From NCBI GenBank assembly GCA_003503945.1, contig DOCD01000065.1:1-7371 (forward strand): a stretch of 7,371 nucleotides of DNA, given 5' to 3'. Shown here in pieces: positions 1 through 4,400 of this stretch. Numbering within the stretch: the stretch's first letter is position 1; every line of letters begins with the position of its first letter. This DNA comes from Clostridiales bacterium. GTDB taxonomy: Bacteria; Bacillota; Clostridia; Christensenellales; Borkfalkiaceae. Under the pieces are notes generated by a model. That model had not been told where the DNA came from, did no database searches, and saw only the letters and a list, made by a program, of their open reading frames with translations. Made by a program: the position numbers and the translations under genes.

Positions 1-8
1 TTACTAAA

Positions 9-1427
9 TTAATTTACGGGGTTGGGGTCGTTTTTTTCGTTGTCGTTCTCTTCAAGCACCACCGTTCCGTTTGCGATTGTGGCTTTATGAGGCCAAACAC
101 TGTTACTACCCGTACCTCTCGCATCGAGAACGCAAGAAATATCGTAAGTTAAACCCGTCAGATTACCTGATATCGCGGCGATATTTGCGCATAACAAACC
201 AACCTGATAATAAGAGTATCTGCTGACAATTTCTGGGCCTATATGAAGCACGCCGTCCACTTCAACCTTTTCGAATTTCGCACCCGCCGCTATCTGTCCC
301 GCAAACATACCGAATGTGCTGCCCGTCATTCTGCTCGCCGTCCTCAGTGTGTACGACAAATTTTTGAACTTTATATCGTTGAACACCGCAGTTGACGCAA
401 TCGAGCCGAAGATACCGCCGCGCATCTGGCTGGAATCGTTTTGCTGGGTAACCGTTATGTTCGAGAAGGTGTGACCGTGCCCGTTAAATGTACCGGTAAA
501 CTCGCCCGTCATAAGACCCGTTCGCCAGTTAATTTTATCGACGCTGAAATCTATATCGGTATAAATTTCATAGCTTCCGTCTATCCTCGCGTTTGCAACG
601 AACTGCTCGGGTGAAAATATGTGAAACCAGTTGCCGTCGATTAAATCGAGATATAAATCGAGGTTGCCGTTTTCGGACGTACCGCTTTCCTCTGCGACCT
701 TGCCCTTATGGTTGATTTGGGTCGCTTCGTTTGTCATATTTTTATCGAAATACGCTTTTTTGAAGGTTTTTCCGTCGATTTTGGGGAAGTTGCCGTAAAT
801 CATTGACGCGGAACATTTTGTTTTATCCTCGACGCCCTCCTGCTCGTCTTCCCAGTAGGGCAAATCGAGCGACATTAAGTCTTCACGCGCGGTCGGGCTG
901 AACGAAAGCACTTTTTCCTCTTTCCAACTGCCGGAAGAATCCTTTACGTGGAACGTGTAGGTAAACTCGGGCACCCAAGCCGCGTAGAGCGTAAGCACTG
1001 GCGTTTCCGCCGTGACTTTCGATACGTCGTCCTGCTTTAACAGGTCGTTTTTGAAATCCCATTTATCGGAATATCCGACAATCTCCGCACCGTCCGAGGA
1101 AGTTTTTATCTCTTTGTACCAGCCCGCGAGGAAGTAGCCCGAACGGGTTGCAACCGAAAGGTTTTTCGCGTTGCCGCGCTTATCCGAACCCGGCTCGAGA
1201 AGCTTAATGCCCGATTGAAGGTTGTCGACGCTGTAAAGGTCGGCAATGTTCGTCTTTTCTTTGCCGGCAAACTGTCCGCCGTTGGCGTCGTACAGGATTT
1301 TTACCTTGCTTCCGTCCTTTTCAAATATGTCGTACGGGGTATCCCAGGTGGCGCACGCCGCGGCAAATACAAGCGATGTCGCGCACGTCGTCACCAAACC
1401 GATTAAAATTTTTGTTCTGCGTTTCAT
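9..1427 (-). CDS. Putative surface lipoprotein with InlB-type repeat and GLUG-like region
   Basis: A complete 472-residue protein starting at ATG 1427 behind an AAAGGA site and ending in TAA at 9-11. Residues 1-24 are a signal peptide: basic MKRRTK, then a hydrophobic core. VFAAAC follows and gives a plausible, non-classical lipobox with Cys25. Residues about 42-152 match an InlB B-repeat (Listeria-Bacteroides repeat): ILYDANGGQF, GYFLAGWYKE, LTLYAAW. A second, degenerate copy may span about 156-235. Residues about 268-430 begin with IFSPEQFVANA and contain GEFTGTFNGHGHTFSNITV, the pattern of GLUG/beta-helix-like domains in secreted surface proteins. The tail is acidic and polar (LEENDNEKNDPNPVN) with no membrane helix. 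It follows the protease gene by 16 bases, so it is probably in the same operon. An adhesive or partner-binding role at the outer face of the membrane is inferred; the ligand is unknown. If Cys25 is not lipidated, it could be secreted instead. Confidence 0.88.
   Translation of the reverse strand: MKRRTKILIGLVTTCATSLVFAAACATWDTPYDIFEKDGSKVKILYDANGGQFAGKEKTNIADLYSVDNLQSGIKLLEPGSDKRGNAKNLSVATRSGYFLAGWYKEIKTSSDGAEIVGYSDKWDFKNDLLKQDDVSKVTAETPVLTLYAAWVPEFTYTFHVKDSSGSWKEEKVLSFSPTAREDLMSLDLPYWEDEQEGVEDKTKCSASMIYGNFPKIDGKTFKKAYFDKNMTNEATQINHKGKVAEESGTSENGNLDLYLDLIDGNWFHIFSPEQFVANARIDGSYEIYTDIDFSVDKINWRTGLMTGEFTGTFNGHGHTFSNITVTQQNDSSQMRGGIFGSIASTAVFNDIKFKNLSYTLRTASRMTGSTFGMFAGQIAAGAKFEKVEVDGVLHIGPEIVSRYSYYQVGLLCANIAAISGNLTGLTYDISCVLDARGTGSNSVWPHKATIANGTVVLEENDNEKNDPNPVN
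138..626 (-). other. GLUG-like beta-rich domain of the lipoprotein
   Basis: The segment starts with HIFSPEQFVANARIDGSYEI and YTDIDFS, followed by WRTGLMTGEFTGTFNGHGHT. It continues with alternating short strands and glycines (GGIFGSIASTAVFNDIKF, FGMFAGQIAAGAKFEKV, GLLCANIAAISGNL). Phrases like I.S.EQF...... Y.L..DIDFS.......G.FTG.FNG.GHT.SN.T are typical of GLUG-motif or right-handed beta-helix-like regions. About three GxF/GxL turns are visible. Boundaries are approximate. Confidence 0.7.
972..1304 (-). other. InlB-type B-repeat (Listeria-Bacteroides repeat) domain
   Basis: The domain opens with VKILYDANGGQFAG and closes with SGYFLAGWYKE and PVLTLYAAWVPEF, the YDANGG...GY.F.GWY...LYA.W signature of this beta-grasp-like repeat. 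It is longer than the usual 65-75 residues because of a loop of about 45 residues between the YDANGG and GYFLAGWY parts and a second loop before LTLYAAW. It is a common module in secreted surface proteins of Firmicutes. Confidence 0.85.
1353..1427 (-). other. Signal peptide and probable lipobox of the lipoprotein
   Basis: Residues 1-24 have a basic start (KRRTK), a hydrophobic core (ILIGLVTTCATSLVF), and AAA before Cys25 (codon 1353-1355). Ala at -3 and -1 fits both signal peptidase II and signal peptidase I, so lipidation is likely but not certain. Leu at -3, the most common residue in Gram-positive lipoboxes, is absent. Confidence 0.72.
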
Positions 1428-1432
1428 TTTTA

Positions 1433-1438
1433 TCCTTT
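1433..1438 (-). promoter_or_regulatory. Ribosome binding site of the lipoprotein gene
   Basis: Read on the minus strand, AAAGGA ends five bases before the ATG at 1427-1425. It lies wholly within the 16-base gap after the TAA of the protease gene. It is a good match to the 16S rRNA 3' end and fixes the start codon. The short gap leaves no space for a promoter or a hairpin terminator, supporting co-transcription and possibly translational coupling. Confidence 0.85.
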
Positions 1439-1443
1439 ATCGT

Positions 1444-4400
1444 TTAATTCGGATTTTTATTGTTTTTGCGTCTTAAATTGAGCACCAATACCACGGTAAG
1501 CGCCGCCGTCGCCAGGAAGAACACGCCCGTAAGCACGCCGAAGGTTATTACCAGAGGCAGCAAATTATTTTTTTCGGGTTCGACATCGGGCGGAATAATG
1601 ATAGGGGGGTTAATTTTTTTGAGATACTCGATCGTATCTTCCGCCGCCGTGAGCTTCGAGTAGTTCGTTACCAGTGCGCGCTGCTCGATTTGCAAAATGC
1701 TCTCGTACGCCGCACGCGCCGCAACGACCTGAGCTTCGTCGTCAAGCGAGATATTTATCGAAGCGGGAAGCTCGTCTATAATCGCGATAACTTCGAGCGT
1801 CGCTTCGTAAGGTGCTACGCCGCCCTTTACGTTAGACGAATAGTATTGCGATATAACGAACGCGTCGTAGTAAAGCCCGTTCGACGGGGTTACGAATACG
1901 AGCGGCTTGGTCTGCTTGCCGACGTAATTGATAAAGTTGGAGCCGTAGAAATACACGGTAGGGTCGGCATTCCACATAAAGAAAGGAATAAGCCCCATAC
2001 CCTTGTATTCTTCTTTTCCCTCCTGACCGCCGTAATAGCCCGTCATAGGCAGATTTCTGTAATCTTCGCTGTAGCTTTGGTCGTACGCCTCTTCGAGTAT
2101 GGGCGCGGACACGCTGTTGAATACTACCACGGTAAGTTCTTCGCATCCGAAGAACGCTTTATCGCCTATGGCTTTGAGCGCGTAAGGAAGATGTACCGAA
2201 ACGATATTTTTATTGTCAAGGAAAGCCATTGCCGAAATACGGATAGTGCCGTCTTTGACTTTATAATCGTCGTCCTCTTTGTTCACAGGGTAGCTTACGA
2301 GCTGTAAACCGTTCACCGACTGTTTGTAAAGCACGCCGTCCTCTACGAACACGCCGTCGGTCACCGCGCCGTCGACCTCTACGCTTTCGCTTATCTTGAA
2401 AGTATTGTTGCCGTCCTTATCGGTAAATTCGGATATAGCGCATCTTGCGAAGGGGTTTTCGCCGATATACGCGAGCCCCGCGCCGAATTTAACGCTACTT
2501 AGCTTGGTGTTCATAAACGCGTAGTCGCCTATATATATTACGTTCGACAAATCTGCGGATTCGACCGCCGTAGCCGCGAAGGCGTAATCGCCTATCATTG
2601 AAACTTTGTCGAAGTTCACCGTATCGAGCTGCGTCGCGCCGTAGAAAGCGGTCGCCGCGACGACGACTCCGTCGCCGAATACTACCTTTTGAAGCGAAGT
2701 CGCTTCGCCGAAAGCATTCTGACCTATATATTCTGCGCCGCTTAAATTAACTTCTTGAAGCGCAGCCGCACCGACGAACGCCGAAGCGCCGATATTTTCC
2801 GCTTTATCGAGGTTAATATCGGAAAGCAGCTCCGTATAAGCAAACGCATATTCGGGTATTTCCTTTAAGCCGCTGCCGAGCGTAACTTTCGTAAGCTTGG
2901 TGTTCAGCGTAAACGCGCCTGCGCCGAGCTTCGTGACGGATGACAAATCAAGCGTAGTCAAAGACATATCGTAAGTCAGGTATCCGTATATAAACGCCTG
3001 CGAGGAATTGACCGCATAAACCGTCAGAATTGTGCCGGAGAAAGCCTCTTCGCCGATTTCAAGCGCCTTTGATAAGTCTATTTCGGTAAGCGCCGAATCA
3101 AGGAAGAACGCGCTGTCGCCTATTTTAGCGCCCGCACCGAGCGTTACCGTATCGAGCTTAAACTGCGCCGCAAAGGACAAATTGCCCAAAACCACGTTTT
3201 CGCCTGTTTCAAGCTCTTTTATTTTGCCGTCTGACGTCGGATTTTCATATACTAACGTAAACCCTTCCCACGAGCCGTACACCACTTCCTCTGTTTTGAG
3301 CTCCGTGAAGAATGCGGCGTCGCCCACGACTACGTTGTTGCCGAGTTTTACGTATTCGAGCCCGTTGCAGCCGTAGAAAGCCGTTGCGCCGACAGTTACT
3401 CCGTCGGGAATTATAACCGTATGCAGCGACGTGCAGCCAAGGAACGCCGACTGACCTATCTCTTTAAGCCCCGTACCGAATGCGGGAAGCTCGGAAAGCT
3501 TAGCGCAATATCCGAACGCCCCTTCGCCGATATAGGTGAGTTCGCCGAGGTTGAGCTCCGCAAGCGAAGTGCATTCCGCAAAAGCATAACTGCCTACGTA
3601 GGTGACGTTGGGTAAATTTACGCTTCTTAAATTAGCGTTGCCAGAGAAAGCGCCGTCGCCTATCTTCGTAATTGCCGTAAACTCGGCTGAATTGCCGCCG
3701 ATATTGCGCGTATCGGGCGCTACGAGAACGAGGGTAGTTCCGTCTTTGTTCATAAGTAATCTGCCGTCGGAGCTTACCTTGAAATGCTCGTTACCGCTCA
3801 GCGTGAATTTCGTTATACCCGTATCCATAAAAGCATATCTGCCGATAATCTGAACGTCGGCGCCGAGATTTATAGCCGTAAGCTTTTTGCAGCCGGCAAA
3901 CGCCGAAGCGGGTATAACCGAGGTGTTGAGGTTGGTTACCTGAGTAAGCTCCTCACAATATGCAAACACTTCTTCGCCGAGCTTAACCGAGTACGCGCGG
4001 AAATAAACAGAAGTGAGCGCAACGTTGTTGAAGAACGCCGCCGCGCCGACCGACTGCGCCGATTCGGGCAATACAAGTTTCTTCAGCACGCTCGTTACCG
4101 CGTTTCCGTCCGCGTCTTTGACGTTGACGTCGAACGAGAACGCATTGTTTCCTATCGCAACGACGGAATCGAGAGAAAGCTCTTCGATAGGGCAGTTGCG
4201 GAAGGCGTTCATATTTATGAACTGTACGTTTTCGAGATTTATCGTTTTGAGCTTTGTGCAGCCGTAGAACGCATTGCTCTGAATCTGATTGAGCGTCGAA
4301 GGAAGCACGACTTCTTCAAGAGCCGTAAGTTTAGCGAACGCATACGGACCGATAACCTTTACGCCCTCGGGTATGATAACCTTCTTTATGGTATTTTCGC

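Noticed and set aside
1428..1443. Possible terminator or promoter between the genes
   Set aside because: The gap is only 16 bases and is filled by the ribosome binding site and spacer; no inverted repeat or T-run is present.
1690..2307. Open frame on the plus strand (205 codons)
   Set aside because: Antisense to the end of the protease gene; composition typical of a shadow frame and no convincing ribosome binding site.
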